A stretch of 7,527 nt of DNA from Acidobacteriota bacterium (GTDB lineage Bacteria; Acidobacteriota; Vicinamibacteria; Vicinamibacterales; UBA8438): contig SXOW01000434.1 in the NCBI GenBank assembly GCA_005778315.1, positions 1-7,527 of the forward strand, read 5' to 3'. The stretch's first letter is position 1; each line of letters begins with the position of its first letter. Made by a program: the position numbers and the translations under genes. The notes under the pieces were generated by a model that did not search any database, was not told where the DNA came from, and was given only the letters and a program-made list of their open reading frames with translations. This document shows positions 1 to 6,119 of the stretch, piece by piece.

Positions 1-474
1 AACTGCAAGATCATGGGGATCAGCGTCGATGGGGTCAGCAATCACGAAGCTTGGTCGAAGGACATCGAGGCGTCGCAGGGGCACGCGGTCGGATATCCGC
101 TGATCGGCGACCCCACACTGGCGATCGTCAAGGCCTACGACATGCTGCCGGGCGATGCCGGCGACACGAGTGAAGGCCGCACCCCAGCCGACAACGCCAC
201 CGCCCGGTCGGTGTTCGTGATCGGGCCGGACAAGAAGATCAAGGCCACGATCACCTATCCCATGAGCACCGGTCGCAATTTCGATGAGATTCTGCGATTG
301 CTCGACTCGTGCCAGCTCACGGCCCAGAAGAAAGTGGCGACGCCGGCCAACTGGAACCAGGGCGACGATGTCATCATCCTGCCGGCCGTATCGGACGAGG
401 AAGCGAAGGCGACCTATCCAGCCGGCTGGAAACAACCGCTGCCGTATATGCGGGTGGTGCCGCAGCCCAAATAG
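1..474 (+). CDS. 1-Cys peroxiredoxin (Prx6/AhpC-TSA type), C-terminal part
   Basis: This is the 3' part of a peroxiredoxin that reduces hydrogen peroxide and organic hydroperoxides. The reading frame is open from base 1 and the gene begins left of the window; the ATG at 13 is an internal Met, not the start. The 157 visible residues follow the Prx6 pattern. The run 'GISVDGVSNHEAWSKDI' matches the strand and helix after the catalytic region, followed by 'YPLIGDPTLAIVKAYDML'. The 'ARSVFVIGPDKKI' segment carries the conserved active-site Arg, and the long C-terminal extension ending '...PYMRVVPQPK' is typical of 1-Cys enzymes and absent from small 2-Cys ones. The peroxidatic Cys (PVCTTE-type motif) must lie upstream and cannot be seen. 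A Cys in 'LLDSCQL' is not at a known resolving position. The family is clear; substrate preference is not readable. A strong terminator follows the stop by about 40 bases. Confidence 0.93.
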   Translation, partial: NCKIMGISVDGVSNHEAWSKDIEASQGHAVGYPLIGDPTLAIVKAYDMLPGDAGDTSEGRTPADNATARSVFVIGPDKKIKATITYPMSTGRNFDEILRLLDSCQLTAQKKVATPANWNQGDDVIILPAVSDEEAKATYPAGWKQPLPYMRVVPQPK

Positions 475-481
475 TCGCTAC

Positions 482-501
482 CGTGCCGCATGGGCGGCAC
501 G
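482..501 (+). other. Stem-loop just after the peroxiredoxin stop
   Basis: A perfect 8-bp inverted repeat (CGTGCCGC / GCGGCACG) encloses a 4-base loop. It begins 8 bases after the peroxiredoxin stop codon. No T-tract follows, so by itself it is not a terminator. It sits 13 bases before a second, terminator-like hairpin and may protect the 3' end of the peroxiredoxin mRNA or assist termination. Confidence 0.55.
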
Positions 502-514
502 TGGCGTCGTTCAG

Positions 515-559
515 CGTCCGGAGGGATCGCATCGTGCGTGTCCCTCCGGACGTTCTTTT
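515..559 (+). terminator. Intrinsic terminator after the peroxiredoxin gene
   Basis: A perfect 12-bp inverted repeat (CGTCCGGAGGGA at 515-526, TCCCTCCGGACG at 541-552) is followed directly by TTCTTTT (553-559). The 14-base loop contains a further CGCA/TGCG pairing (528-531 with 535-538), which makes the hairpin longer still. A stem plus T-tract in the right place is the standard Rho-independent design. It separates the peroxiredoxin transcript from yajQ, so yajQ needs its own promoter. Confidence 0.85.
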
Positions 560-570
560 GTGCCACGGGA

Positions 571-576
571 TATGAT
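571..576 (+). promoter_or_regulatory. Possible -10 box for yajQ
   Basis: TATGAT (five of six matches to TATAAT) lies between the upstream terminator and yajQ, 30 bases before the start codon. It would give a leader of about 25 bases. No convincing -35 box is found 16-18 bases upstream (the bases there are the 3' arm of the terminator), so this rests on position and the -10 match only. Confidence 0.3.
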
Positions 577-606
577 CGGCGCCTTTTCTCGTTTCCAAGG
601 ACAGTC

Positions 607-1089
607 ATGCCATCTTTCGACGTTGTTTCCGAAGTGAACATGCAGGAAGTGCTGAATGCCGTGAACCAGGCGACACGTGAGGTCGACACCAGATTCGACT
701 TCAAAGGCAAGAACGTGAAGTTCAACCTGGAGGGCTCGGAGATCACGATGACGGCGCCCGACAAGTTTCAACTGAGCCAGATGTATGACGTCCTCACCGC
801 CAAGATGGTGGCGCGGAAGGTCAACGTCAAGTGCCTGGAGCGCGACGAGGCGAAAGAGAACCTCGCTGACGCGCGGCAGGTGGTGAAGGCGCGCCAAGGC
901 ATCGAAAGCGATCTCGCGCGACGGCTGATCAAGGTCATCAAGGATGCGAAGGTGAAGGTGCAGGTCGCCATACAGGAGGACCAGCTCCGTGTGAGCGGCA
1001 AAGAACGCGACATCCTGCAGGAGGCCATCAGCCTGCTCAAAGCGCAGGAGGTCGATATGCCACTGCAGTTCACCAACTTCCGTGACTGA
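607..1089 (+). CDS. yajQ: YajQ family nucleotide/cyclic-di-GMP-binding protein
   Basis: This is a 160-residue cytoplasmic protein of the YajQ (UPF0234/DUF520) family, the usual family length. Hallmarks along the sequence are the N-terminal 'MPSFDVVSEV', 'TRFDFKG' at about 28-34, 'GKERDILQ' at 131-138, and the C-terminal '...PLQFTNFRD'. These fit two ferredoxin-like RNP-type folds. Known members bind nucleotides, and the Xanthomonas and Pseudomonas homologues act as cyclic-di-GMP effectors that alter transcription of virulence and biofilm genes; whether this one does is inference. The ATG at 607 is chosen because homologues start with MPSFD and AAGGA (597-601) sits 5 bases upstream. The frame is open further upstream, but that extension runs through the terminator and is not coding. 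It is probably monocistronic, between the upstream terminator and a 146-base gap. Confidence 0.95.
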   Translation: MPSFDVVSEVNMQEVLNAVNQATREVDTRFDFKGKNVKFNLEGSEITMTAPDKFQLSQMYDVLTAKMVARKVNVKCLERDEAKENLADARQVVKARQGIESDLARRLIKVIKDAKVKVQVAIQEDQLRVSGKERDILQEAISLLKAQEVDMPLQFTNFRD

Positions 1090-1090
1090 T

Positions 1091-1117
1091 GATCGCGCGG
1101 TGAGCCGCTGAACGATC
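1091..1117 (+). other. Weak stem-loop after yajQ
   Basis: GATCG (1091-1095) pairs with CGATC (1113-1117) around an inner GCGG-TGAG-CCGC hairpin (1097-1108), with unpaired bases between the two stems. It starts 2 bases after the yajQ stop. No T-tract follows, so it is at most a weak or Rho-assisted end of the yajQ transcript. The rest of the gap up to 1220 shows no clear promoter or other structure to me. Confidence 0.35.
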
Positions 1118-1235
1118 GGCCTGCCCGTGAGGCGGACGCGGCGCGGACTTGCATCTGTACCGCGGATACCTGAGGATCGGGTTTCACCACGGGCTACCAG
1201 GGGTGTTCGCGCCCCGGTGGAGGAAGAGGAGAAGG

Positions 1236-2474
1236 ATGCAGACACTCAAAGGACGTCGAAGGGTTGCGCTTGCGGTTGCCTGTCTGGCCGCCGTCGCGGC
1301 CATCGGGTTGGGTCAAGCGTTGCTCGAGAGCACCGAGGCGGCGCAGGGTGACATGGTCTACGGACCCATGTTCGAGGTAGACCCGCTCTGGCCCAAGCCG
1401 ATGCCGAACCACTGGCTGTTGGGGACCACCATCGGCGTGTCCGTCGACAACCGCGACCACATCTGGATCATTCACCGGGGCGATTCGCTGGCGGCGGGCG
1501 AAGTGCCTGCTCTGCAGGACCCGCCGGTTGCGGCGGAGTGCTGTCGCCCGGCGCCGCCCGTCCTTGAGTTTGATCAAGACGGGACGCTGGTCGGTTCCTG
1601 GGGTGGCCCAGGAGAGGGTTATGACTGGCCCGCGTCAAATCACGGCATTTTCGTCGACCACATGGACAACGTCTGGATCGGCGGTAACGGGGGGCCCGAC
1701 TCCCATCTCCTGAAGTTCACGAGATATGGCAAGTTCCTGATGCAGGTTGGTGCGGCCGGGGCTCGGATGACCGGTCCCATCAGCCAGACCACGGGACAAC
1801 CTTCCGCGGTACCGAACAGCAACTCGACCGACAGTTTCGGTCGCGTCGCGAAGATCTACGTCGACCCGAAGGACAACGAGGCTTATATCGCTGACGGCTA
1901 CTTCAACAAGCGTGTCGTGGTGCTGGATGCGGACACGGGCGCCTTCAAGCGCTTCTGGGGCGCGTACGGGAACACGCCCGACGACAGCGACCTCGGCCGC
2001 TACGACCCTAACGCGGAACCGGCTCAGCAGTTCCGGACGCCGGTGCATTGCGCCGAGCTGTCGAACGATGGGCTCGTGTACGTCTGCGACCGGGTAGGCG
2101 ACCGGATTCAGGTGTTCCAGAAAGATGGCACCTACGTCGAGGAGTTGTTCGTGGCGAAGGACACCCTGGGCGCCGGGTCCGTCTGGGATCTTGCGTTCTC
2201 ACGCGACACCGACCAGAAGTACATCTATCTGGCCGATGGCGTGAACGAGAAGGTGTACATCATCGATCGCCGGGAGATGGAGGTCATTTCCAGCTTCGGA
2301 GATGGTGGTCGCCAGCCAGGCCAGTTCTATGGCGCGCACAGCATCATGACGGACTCGCACGGCAACATCTACGTCACCGAGACCTTCGAGGGCAAGCGCT
2401 TGCAGAAGTTCGTCTACAAAGGTGAAGGCGCGATACGCGCGCCGGATCAGGGCGTCGTCTGGCCGAGCAACTAG
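1236..2474 (+). CDS. Exported NHL-repeat six-bladed beta-propeller protein (peptidyl-amidating lyase-like)
   Basis: This is a 412-residue protein, probably periplasmic or membrane-anchored. The N-terminus 'MQTLKGRRR' followed by a hydrophobic stretch (about 10-29) is a Sec signal or an uncleaved anchor. The remainder is built of NHL-type blades, for example 'SNHGIFVDHMDNVWIGG' (134-150), 'VAKIYVDPKDNEAYIAD' (204-220), 'VYVCDRVGDRIQVFQKDGTY' (281-300), 'YIYLADGVNEKVYIID' (329-344) and 'HGNIYVTETFEGKRLQKF' (375-392). This arrangement resembles proteins annotated as peptidyl-alpha-hydroxyglycine alpha-amidating lyase-like, but no lyase activity can be asserted and many such bacterial propellers have unknown ligands. 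The frame is open back to 1149; ATG 1236 is preferred because a purine-rich AGGAAGAGGAG tract ends a few bases upstream and the signal sequence then starts cleanly. An adjacent Cys pair (102-103) stands out. The gene converges on the cyclase gene. Confidence 0.85.
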   Translation: MQTLKGRRRVALAVACLAAVAAIGLGQALLESTEAAQGDMVYGPMFEVDPLWPKPMPNHWLLGTTIGVSVDNRDHIWIIHRGDSLAAGEVPALQDPPVAAECCRPAPPVLEFDQDGTLVGSWGGPGEGYDWPASNHGIFVDHMDNVWIGGNGGPDSHLLKFTRYGKFLMQVGAAGARMTGPISQTTGQPSAVPNSNSTDSFGRVAKIYVDPKDNEAYIADGYFNKRVVVLDADTGAFKRFWGAYGNTPDDSDLGRYDPNAEPAQQFRTPVHCAELSNDGLVYVCDRVGDRIQVFQKDGTYVEELFVAKDTLGAGSVWDLAFSRDTDQKYIYLADGVNEKVYIIDRREMEVISSFGDGGRQPGQFYGAHSIMTDSHGNIYVTETFEGKRLQKFVYKGEGAIRAPDQGVVWPSN

Positions 2475-2549
2475 GATTCCAGATCCAGACGTCGAAGCTT
2501 GGGAGGGGCGATGCACCACGCCGGTGCATCGCCCTGCCAGAAATCCTAG
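2471..2549. repeat. Nested palindrome / bidirectional terminator-like hairpin between convergent genes
   Basis: The inner part is a perfect 12-bp stem (GGGCGATGCACC at 2506-2517, GGTGCATCGCCC at 2523-2534) with a 5-base loop. The outer part is an 8-bp inverted repeat, CTAGGATT (2471-2478) and AATCCTAG (2542-2549), whose arms contain the stop codons of the plus-strand propeller gene (2472-2474) and the minus-strand cyclase gene (2546-2548). Read on their own strands, both genes end C-TAG-GATT. The hairpin lacks a T-tract on either strand, but its position midway between converging genes fits a shared terminator or RNA 3'-end protection element. Confidence 0.7.
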
Positions 2550-3550
2550 AACATCGCGATGGGGTTGACCGGCGATCCGGTTCCATTGGGGATTGGGAGC
2601 GGGGCGATCGTGACCATGAATTCCCATCGCTCGCGTTCGGCCGCGGCGGTGGCGAGCGCGTCGAAGTCGGCGCGGTCCAGCACTTGAATGCCGAGGATGG
2701 CCAGTGCGAAGTCGTGGACCGCGAGTCGCGGGAGGTCCCCCTCGGGTTGCGGCATGTAGCCTGGGGTTTCCCAGCCGGCGATGGCGACGTCCCGCGCCTT
2801 CAGCCAGGGGATGACGCTGTTGTCCAGTCCGGCGGCCTCCTGGCCCGTGTCGAACGGGCCCAACGCGTCCTGGCGGGCCCAGCGGCCCCAACGCACGAGG
2901 AACGCGTCGCCTGACCCGGCCCTGACGCCGCTGCGCGCCTCCCAGGCCTCGAGGTCCGCCACGGTGATGCGGGTTCCTGGTTCGAGGTAGGGCACACCTT
3001 TGAGCCGGGGTATGTCGTACAACACGCCTCGCGTCACGAGTCCGTTCTTGACCGCCATGATGGAGTTCTTTTCCGCGCCGCCCTCCATCGTGACCAAGCC
3101 GTCCACGTCATAGCCGTTCCACATCTTGCCGTCGAAAAAGATGTGCGCGAAGGCGTCGAGGTGAGTGGTGCCCGGGCCATGAATGCACGGGTATCCGACG
3201 GTGTCACTGGCCGAAGCCCGCGACGCGCGCACCATCGACCAGGTGATCGGGCACGGATTGTCAAGACTCTCGTATGTCTGGGCCGTCGAGGACAGCGAGA
3301 CGGTGAAGCCCTCGGTGACCAGGCGTGCCGCCTGGGCTCGCTTGGCGGCCGTGATCAGGTTCGCGGCCCCAAGCTCGTCGTCCGGTCCCCAGCGGCCCCA
3401 GTTGGAGAGATCCGTCTGCCAGCGCTCATACTCGGCGGCGCTGACCAAGGGGGGGGCGGCGTCCCGTTGTTGGGCGTTCGTGGTAGCGATCGCGGCGCAC
3501 GCCAGGGCCGCGACTGCTGCGCTCCATGCGATTCGTGTCGATAGAGACAT
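2546..3550 (-). CDS. Exported cyclase family (PF04199, kynurenine formamidase-like) metal hydrolase
   Basis: This is a 334-residue protein with a signal peptide (hydrophobic 7-22, likely cut after 'ATTNA', about residue 26), so it is probably periplasmic. 'NWGRWGPDDELGAANLI' (50-66) is typical of the long cyclase-family proteins. 'HGPGTTHLDAFAH' (124-136) corresponds to the HxGTHxDxxxH metal-binding motif of the family, and His279 in 'AVHDFALAILGIQVLDRADFDAL' fits the conserved C-terminal region. Family members include kynurenine formamidase, isatin hydrolase and polyketide cyclase-like enzymes; the substrate here cannot be read. The ATG at 3548-3550 is chosen because the signal peptide starts there and GAGG (3557-3560, minus strand) lies 6 bases upstream. 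The open frame runs on upstream to 3982 but there overlaps the divergent cytochrome gene and is not coding. It is divergent from the cytochrome gene and convergent with the propeller gene. Confidence 0.9.
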   Translation of the reverse strand: MSLSTRIAWSAAVAALACAAIATTNAQQRDAAPPLVSAAEYERWQTDLSNWGRWGPDDELGAANLITAAKRAQAARLVTEGFTVSLSSTAQTYESLDNPCPITWSMVRASRASASDTVGYPCIHGPGTTHLDAFAHIFFDGKMWNGYDVDGLVTMEGGAEKNSIMAVKNGLVTRGVLYDIPRLKGVPYLEPGTRITVADLEAWEARSGVRAGSGDAFLVRWGRWARQDALGPFDTGQEAAGLDNSVIPWLKARDVAIAGWETPGYMPQPEGDLPRLAVHDFALAILGIQVLDRADFDALATAAAERERWEFMVTIAPLPIPNGTGSPVNPIAMF

Positions 3551-3643
3551 CCATGACCTCGTCGGTTGATGCGGTGACTGTCGCATCTTATCCCGCCGTG
3601 GCGTCGGTCTGCTCGTCCGGAGAGGGCTGACCGCTCGGGGCGC

Positions 3644-3649
3644 TATAAT
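3644..3649 (+). promoter_or_regulatory. Consensus -10 box upstream of the first cytochrome gene
   Basis: A perfect TATAAT stands out in GC-rich surroundings, in the 169-base divergent intergenic region, 76 bases before the chosen start. No good -35 box is seen at 16-18 bases spacing (the bases there are AGAGGG-like), so an activator may be needed or the real -35 may be non-standard. A GACCGG direct repeat with a 12-base period (3655-3660 and 3667-3672) lies just downstream, around the expected transcription start. It could be a regulator site or chance. Confidence 0.5.
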
Positions 3650-3719
3650 CCGCAGACCGGGCCGATGACCGGCTGTAAAGGATCCGATATCGATGCGTGC
3701 CAGGCGCGAGGGAGACGAG

Positions 3720-4205
3720 ATGCGAACGAGGCTGGGGTTGCTAGTGGCGGCCGCGCTGGCGGCGGCGTCGTGTACCGCCGAGGCACCGGCAGGACCGCCG
3801 TTTCGCACGGACACCAGTGTTCGGCTGTTGATGGCGAATATGGTGGATCCGGCGGCCGACCTCGTGTGGGACGCGGTAGGCACCGTGCTTGACGAGACCG
3901 GCGAAACCCGGTGGGAGCCAGAGACCGAGGAAGAGTGGCTGCAAGTGCGTCTCGGCGCGATGGCCATCGCCGAGTCGGCCAACCTGTTGATGATGGACGG
4001 TCGTGCCCGCGACCAGGGTCAGTGGATCACCCTGTCGCAGGGGATGTCCGACGCGGCGATGCAGGCGTTCGCTGCGGCCGAGGCCGAAGATGCCGACCTG
4101 GTCTTCGATTTGGGCGAGACCGTCTACAACTCCTGCAACGCCTGCCACGGGTTGTACTGGGTCGACGACACGGACCGCGGCCGGGCCGTGATGCCTGGAA
4201 ACTAG
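3720..4205 (+). CDS. Cytochrome c'-like monoheme protein, probable lipoprotein
   Basis: This is a 161-residue protein with a signal peptide ending 'LAAASC' (Cys18), a passable lipobox, so it is probably a lipid-anchored periplasmic protein. One heme-attachment motif, CNACH (139-143), lies near the C-terminus. A C-terminal CxxCH after predominantly helical sequence is the layout of the cytochrome c'/c-556 four-helix bundle. Met38 or Met41 in the first helix ('LLMANMVDPAADLVWD') could be the second axial ligand as in c-556, but this is inference. The segment 'AMAIAESANLLMMDGR' (80-95) is nearly shared with the other cytochrome at 6120-6638, marking them as paralogues. GGGAG lies about 5 bases before ATG 3720. 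An upstream in-frame ATG at 3693, with AAAGGA 9 bases before it, is possible and would add nine residues, but it gives a less typical signal peptide. The role is probably electron transfer or small-ligand binding. Confidence 0.8.
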   Translation: MRTRLGLLVAAALAAASCTAEAPAGPPFRTDTSVRLLMANMVDPAADLVWDAVGTVLDETGETRWEPETEEEWLQVRLGAMAIAESANLLMMDGRARDQGQWITLSQGMSDAAMQAFAAAEAEDADLVFDLGETVYNSCNACHGLYWVDDTDRGRAVMPGN

Positions 4206-4224
4206 TCGCGCCGCCTGGCGTCCG

Positions 4225-4258
4225 CGCTGTCGCGCGAACTCAAGCCTCGCTGTCGCGC
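4225..4258 (+). repeat. Short direct repeat in the intergenic region
   Basis: The 11-mer CGCTGTCGCGC occurs at 4225-4235 and again at 4248-4258, a 23-base period, roughly two helical turns. It lies 20-50 bases after the stop of the first cytochrome gene. It could be a binding site pair or simply low-complexity GC-rich sequence. Confidence 0.4.
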
Positions 4259-4272
4259 TCGGGACTTTCTCA

Positions 4273-4346
4273 CGTGCGCCGGGTGGGCGGTCCCCTGTGG
4301 CGCAGGTCTTCAGGCGTGCGACCACCCGGCTAGCGGCGTGCGCCAC
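4273..4346 (+). promoter_or_regulatory. Interleaved inverted repeats in the leader of the PepSY gene
   Basis: Arm A GCCGGGTGG (4278-4286) is perfectly complementary to A' CCACCCGGC (4322-4330). Arm B GTGGCGCA (4297-4304) is perfectly complementary to B' TGCGCCAC (4339-4346). The order A-B-A'-B' is that of a pseudoknot. In addition CGTGCGCC occurs twice (4273-4280 and 4337-4344), so B could pair with either the upstream or the downstream copy. B' ends one base before the ribosome binding site of the PepSY gene. This could be a leader that controls translation; no known riboswitch class is recognised and it may be fortuitous in such GC-rich DNA. Confidence 0.35.
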
Positions 4347-4347
4347 C

Positions 4348-4353
4348 GGAGGT
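4348..4353 (+). promoter_or_regulatory. Ribosome binding site that sets a GTG start
   Basis: GGAGGT, a near-perfect Shine-Dalgarno sequence, lies 8 bases before the GTG at 4362. No ATG in that frame is better placed, so this site decides the start of the PepSY gene. Confidence 0.8.
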
Positions 4354-4361
4354 AAGAGCCA

Positions 4362-5930
4362 GTGTCCGGTTCGTCGACTTTCTGGCGTCGCCTCGTTATC
4401 TACCTGCACCGCTGGTTGGGTATTGCCGGCAGCCTGCTGTTTATCAGCTGGTTCGTATCCGGCGTCGTGCTCATGTACGCGGGGATGCCGGAGCTGACAC
4501 CGGAAGAACGTCTCCTCGGCGCGCCTCGTTTAGACCTCTCGCGGGCCACCGTGGGTGTCAGCGAGGCGGCGGTGCGGGCAGGGTTTACCCCCTCGAGGAT
4601 TTTGGTGGGGATGCACGGTGATCGGCCCGTGTATCGGTTCTCGGGCAACGGCGGCTGGACGACGCTGTACGCCGACACGGGTGCGCTTGCTTCGGGGCTG
4701 TCCGAGGAGGCCGCCGTAGCGATCGCACGTCAGTTCAGTGCGGGCCATGCTGAGGGCGCCAGCTACGACACCCGCCTCACACGACCCGACCAGTGGACGC
4801 TGCAGAGCAGCGCGTTCTTTCCGCTGCATCGGATCCGAGCCAACGACGCGGCGGGCACCGTTCTCTACGTGTCCGACCGCACCGCCGACCTCGTGATGCG
4901 TACGACCAGCCGGACCCGGCGCTGGGCCTATGCCGGCGCCGTGGTGCATTGGCTGTACTTCACGCCGCTACGCGCTCGCGCGGGTGTGTGGTCCAACCTC
5001 GTGATCTGGCTGTCGATCCTCGGCTGCGTACTGTCGCTCTCGGGCTTGGTCTGGGGGCTGTGGCGGGTGTCCGCCTCTCGGCGGTACCGGCTGCGGGTCG
5101 GCCCGTCGCACACGCCATACGTCGGCCTCATGCGCTGGCACCACTACGGGGGGCTGGTGTTTGGACTCTTTACATTCACCTGGGTCCTGAGCGGCGGGTT
5201 GTCGATGGAGCCGTGGGGCTGGCACCCCGGCACCGCGCCCACCCGACTCCAGGCTCAGACCGTCGCCGGTGGCTCGCCGCGGCTTGGTCCGGTCACCGTT
5301 GCCAGCCTGCGGGCCGCGGTCGCCGCGGTCACGCCGGAGTTCGCGCCCAAAGAACTCGAAGTCATCCACTTCGCAGGCGAGCCCTATGTTCTGCTCACTG
5401 ATCCAGAGCCGCAGCCTCGACCCGACGAGTCGACCCTGCCCAGGACATTGGCCACCTTGGCCACGCGAGCTCCCGACCAGCGACTCGTGTCGGTCCTGCG
5501 CCCAGAGCGGGGCCCCTTCGCGCGATTCGACAATTCCGCGTTCGAGGATGTCGTGGCGGCGGTGATGCCGGGGACCTCCATCGTCGATGCGACGTGGTTG
5601 CGACAGTATGACGATTACTACTACGACCGGCGCCACCGACGGCCGCTCCCGGTCCTGCGTGTGCGGTACGAGGACCCTGCCGCGACCTGGCTCTATTTCG
5701 ATCCCTCTCGCGGCGCCATCGCCCGGAAGGAGGAGCGGCTGACGCGATTGAACCGGTGGTTGTACCACGGCCTGCACAGCCTCGACTTCAGATTCTTGTA
5801 CGACCGGCGGCCGCTTTGGGATTTGGCGGTGATCACGCTCAGCTTGGGAGGTATCCTTGTAAGCGTGACCTCACTCGGGCAGGGTTGGCGCCGATTGCGA
5901 CGGCACGGTGGCCGCTTCCTGCCGTCTTGA
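4362..5930 (+). CDS. PepSY-associated TM membrane protein (FoxB/PiuB-like)
   Basis: This is a 522-residue inner-membrane protein with four likely helices: about 12-40, 208-234, 258-282 and 484-506. Two large, presumably periplasmic segments lie between helices 1 and 2 (about 42-190) and 3 and 4 (about 283-483). The opening 'RLVIYLHRWLGIAGSLLFISWFVSG' is the standard start of PepSY_TM proteins, and residues about 60-175 fit a PepSY-like domain. Histidines at or near membrane segments are His16, His196, His260, His261, His469 and His472. In the PepSY-TM ferric-siderophore reductase FoxB, membrane histidines bind two b-type hemes, so a heme-based reductase is a reasonable inference. The start is GTG, fixed by GGAGGT 8 bases upstream. 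It lies between two paralogous c'-type cytochromes, suggesting electron exchange with them. Other possibilities are a non-heme PepSY regulator or a metal-uptake partner. The stop codon overlaps a promoter-like TTGACC. Confidence 0.85.
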   Translation: MSGSSTFWRRLVIYLHRWLGIAGSLLFISWFVSGVVLMYAGMPELTPEERLLGAPRLDLSRATVGVSEAAVRAGFTPSRILVGMHGDRPVYRFSGNGGWTTLYADTGALASGLSEEAAVAIARQFSAGHAEGASYDTRLTRPDQWTLQSSAFFPLHRIRANDAAGTVLYVSDRTADLVMRTTSRTRRWAYAGAVVHWLYFTPLRARAGVWSNLVIWLSILGCVLSLSGLVWGLWRVSASRRYRLRVGPSHTPYVGLMRWHHYGGLVFGLFTFTWVLSGGLSMEPWGWHPGTAPTRLQAQTVAGGSPRLGPVTVASLRAAVAAVTPEFAPKELEVIHFAGEPYVLLTDPEPQPRPDESTLPRTLATLATRAPDQRLVSVLRPERGPFARFDNSAFEDVVAAVMPGTSIVDATWLRQYDDYYYDRRHRRPLPVLRVRYEDPAATWLYFDPSRGAIARKEERLTRLNRWLYHGLHSLDFRFLYDRRPLWDLAVITLSLGGILVSVTSLGQGWRRLRRHGGRFLPS

Positions 5931-5955
5931 CCTGCGGCTGGTCGCGAGGTACACT
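5927..5955 (+). promoter_or_regulatory. Sigma-70-type promoter for the second cytochrome gene
   Basis: TTGACC (5927-5932) and TACACT (5950-5955) are separated by exactly 17 bases, the optimal spacing, with five of six and four of six consensus matches. The -35 box overlaps the PepSY gene's TGA stop (5928-5930). Transcription would start near 5962 and give a leader of about 158 bases before the cytochrome gene. Confidence 0.6.
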
Positions 5956-5956
5956 C

Positions 5957-5978
5957 CGCGCCACCGCGCTGTGGTGCG
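5957..5978 (+). promoter_or_regulatory. Dyad at the predicted transcription start (possible operator)
   Basis: CGCGCCAC (5957-5964) and GTGGTGCG (5971-5978) form an 8-bp dyad with one G-T mismatch and a 6-base centre, starting 2 bases after the -10 box. A symmetric site covering +1 is a common repressor position. It could also fold as an RNA hairpin if transcription starts further upstream. No known regulator motif is recognised. The rest of the leader, 5979-6106, is GC-rich and shows no gene or structure I can support. Confidence 0.35.
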
Positions 5979-6119
5979 CCGTGCGTCCGGTCGGGAGGGG
6001 GCCTTGGCCCGCTGTCGGTCGGGCTCGGTTTGTTCGCCGGGCGTTGGCCGTGAAGCTGGTCGCACCCGGGCCGTGAGGGCGGCACTGGGCCATCTCACGT
6101 TCCATCGGAGGTTGTTGAC

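Noticed and set aside
1149..1177. TTGCAT-17-GAGGAT as a promoter for the propeller gene
   Set aside because: The -10 match is poor and nothing else supports it. I cannot place a promoter in 1090-1235 with confidence.
511..1245. Long minus-strand open frame opposite yajQ
   Set aside because: It is a shadow of yajQ in GC-rich DNA, with an Arg/His/Leu-rich translation, no recognisable domain, and an overlap with the terminator hairpin.
2546..3982. Minus-strand open frame extending about 430 bases upstream of the cyclase start
   Set aside because: The extension overlaps the divergent cytochrome gene and has no family similarity. The signal peptide and a GAGG site place the start at 3550.
4968..5777. 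Long minus-strand open frame opposite the PepSY gene
   Set aside because: The composition is that of antisense GC-rich sequence (Arg/Pro/Gly rich), with no start signal or domain. The plus strand encodes a clear membrane protein.
5999..6010. GGGCC-TT-GGCCC as a leader hairpin
   Set aside because: A 2-base loop is too short to form as written, so it is probably just GC-rich sequence.
5756..6076. Plus-strand open frame spanning the PepSY gene end and the following gap
   Set aside because: Its first half overlaps the PepSY gene in another frame, and the translation shows no signal peptide, domain or good ribosome site. The gap is better explained as a promoter and leader.
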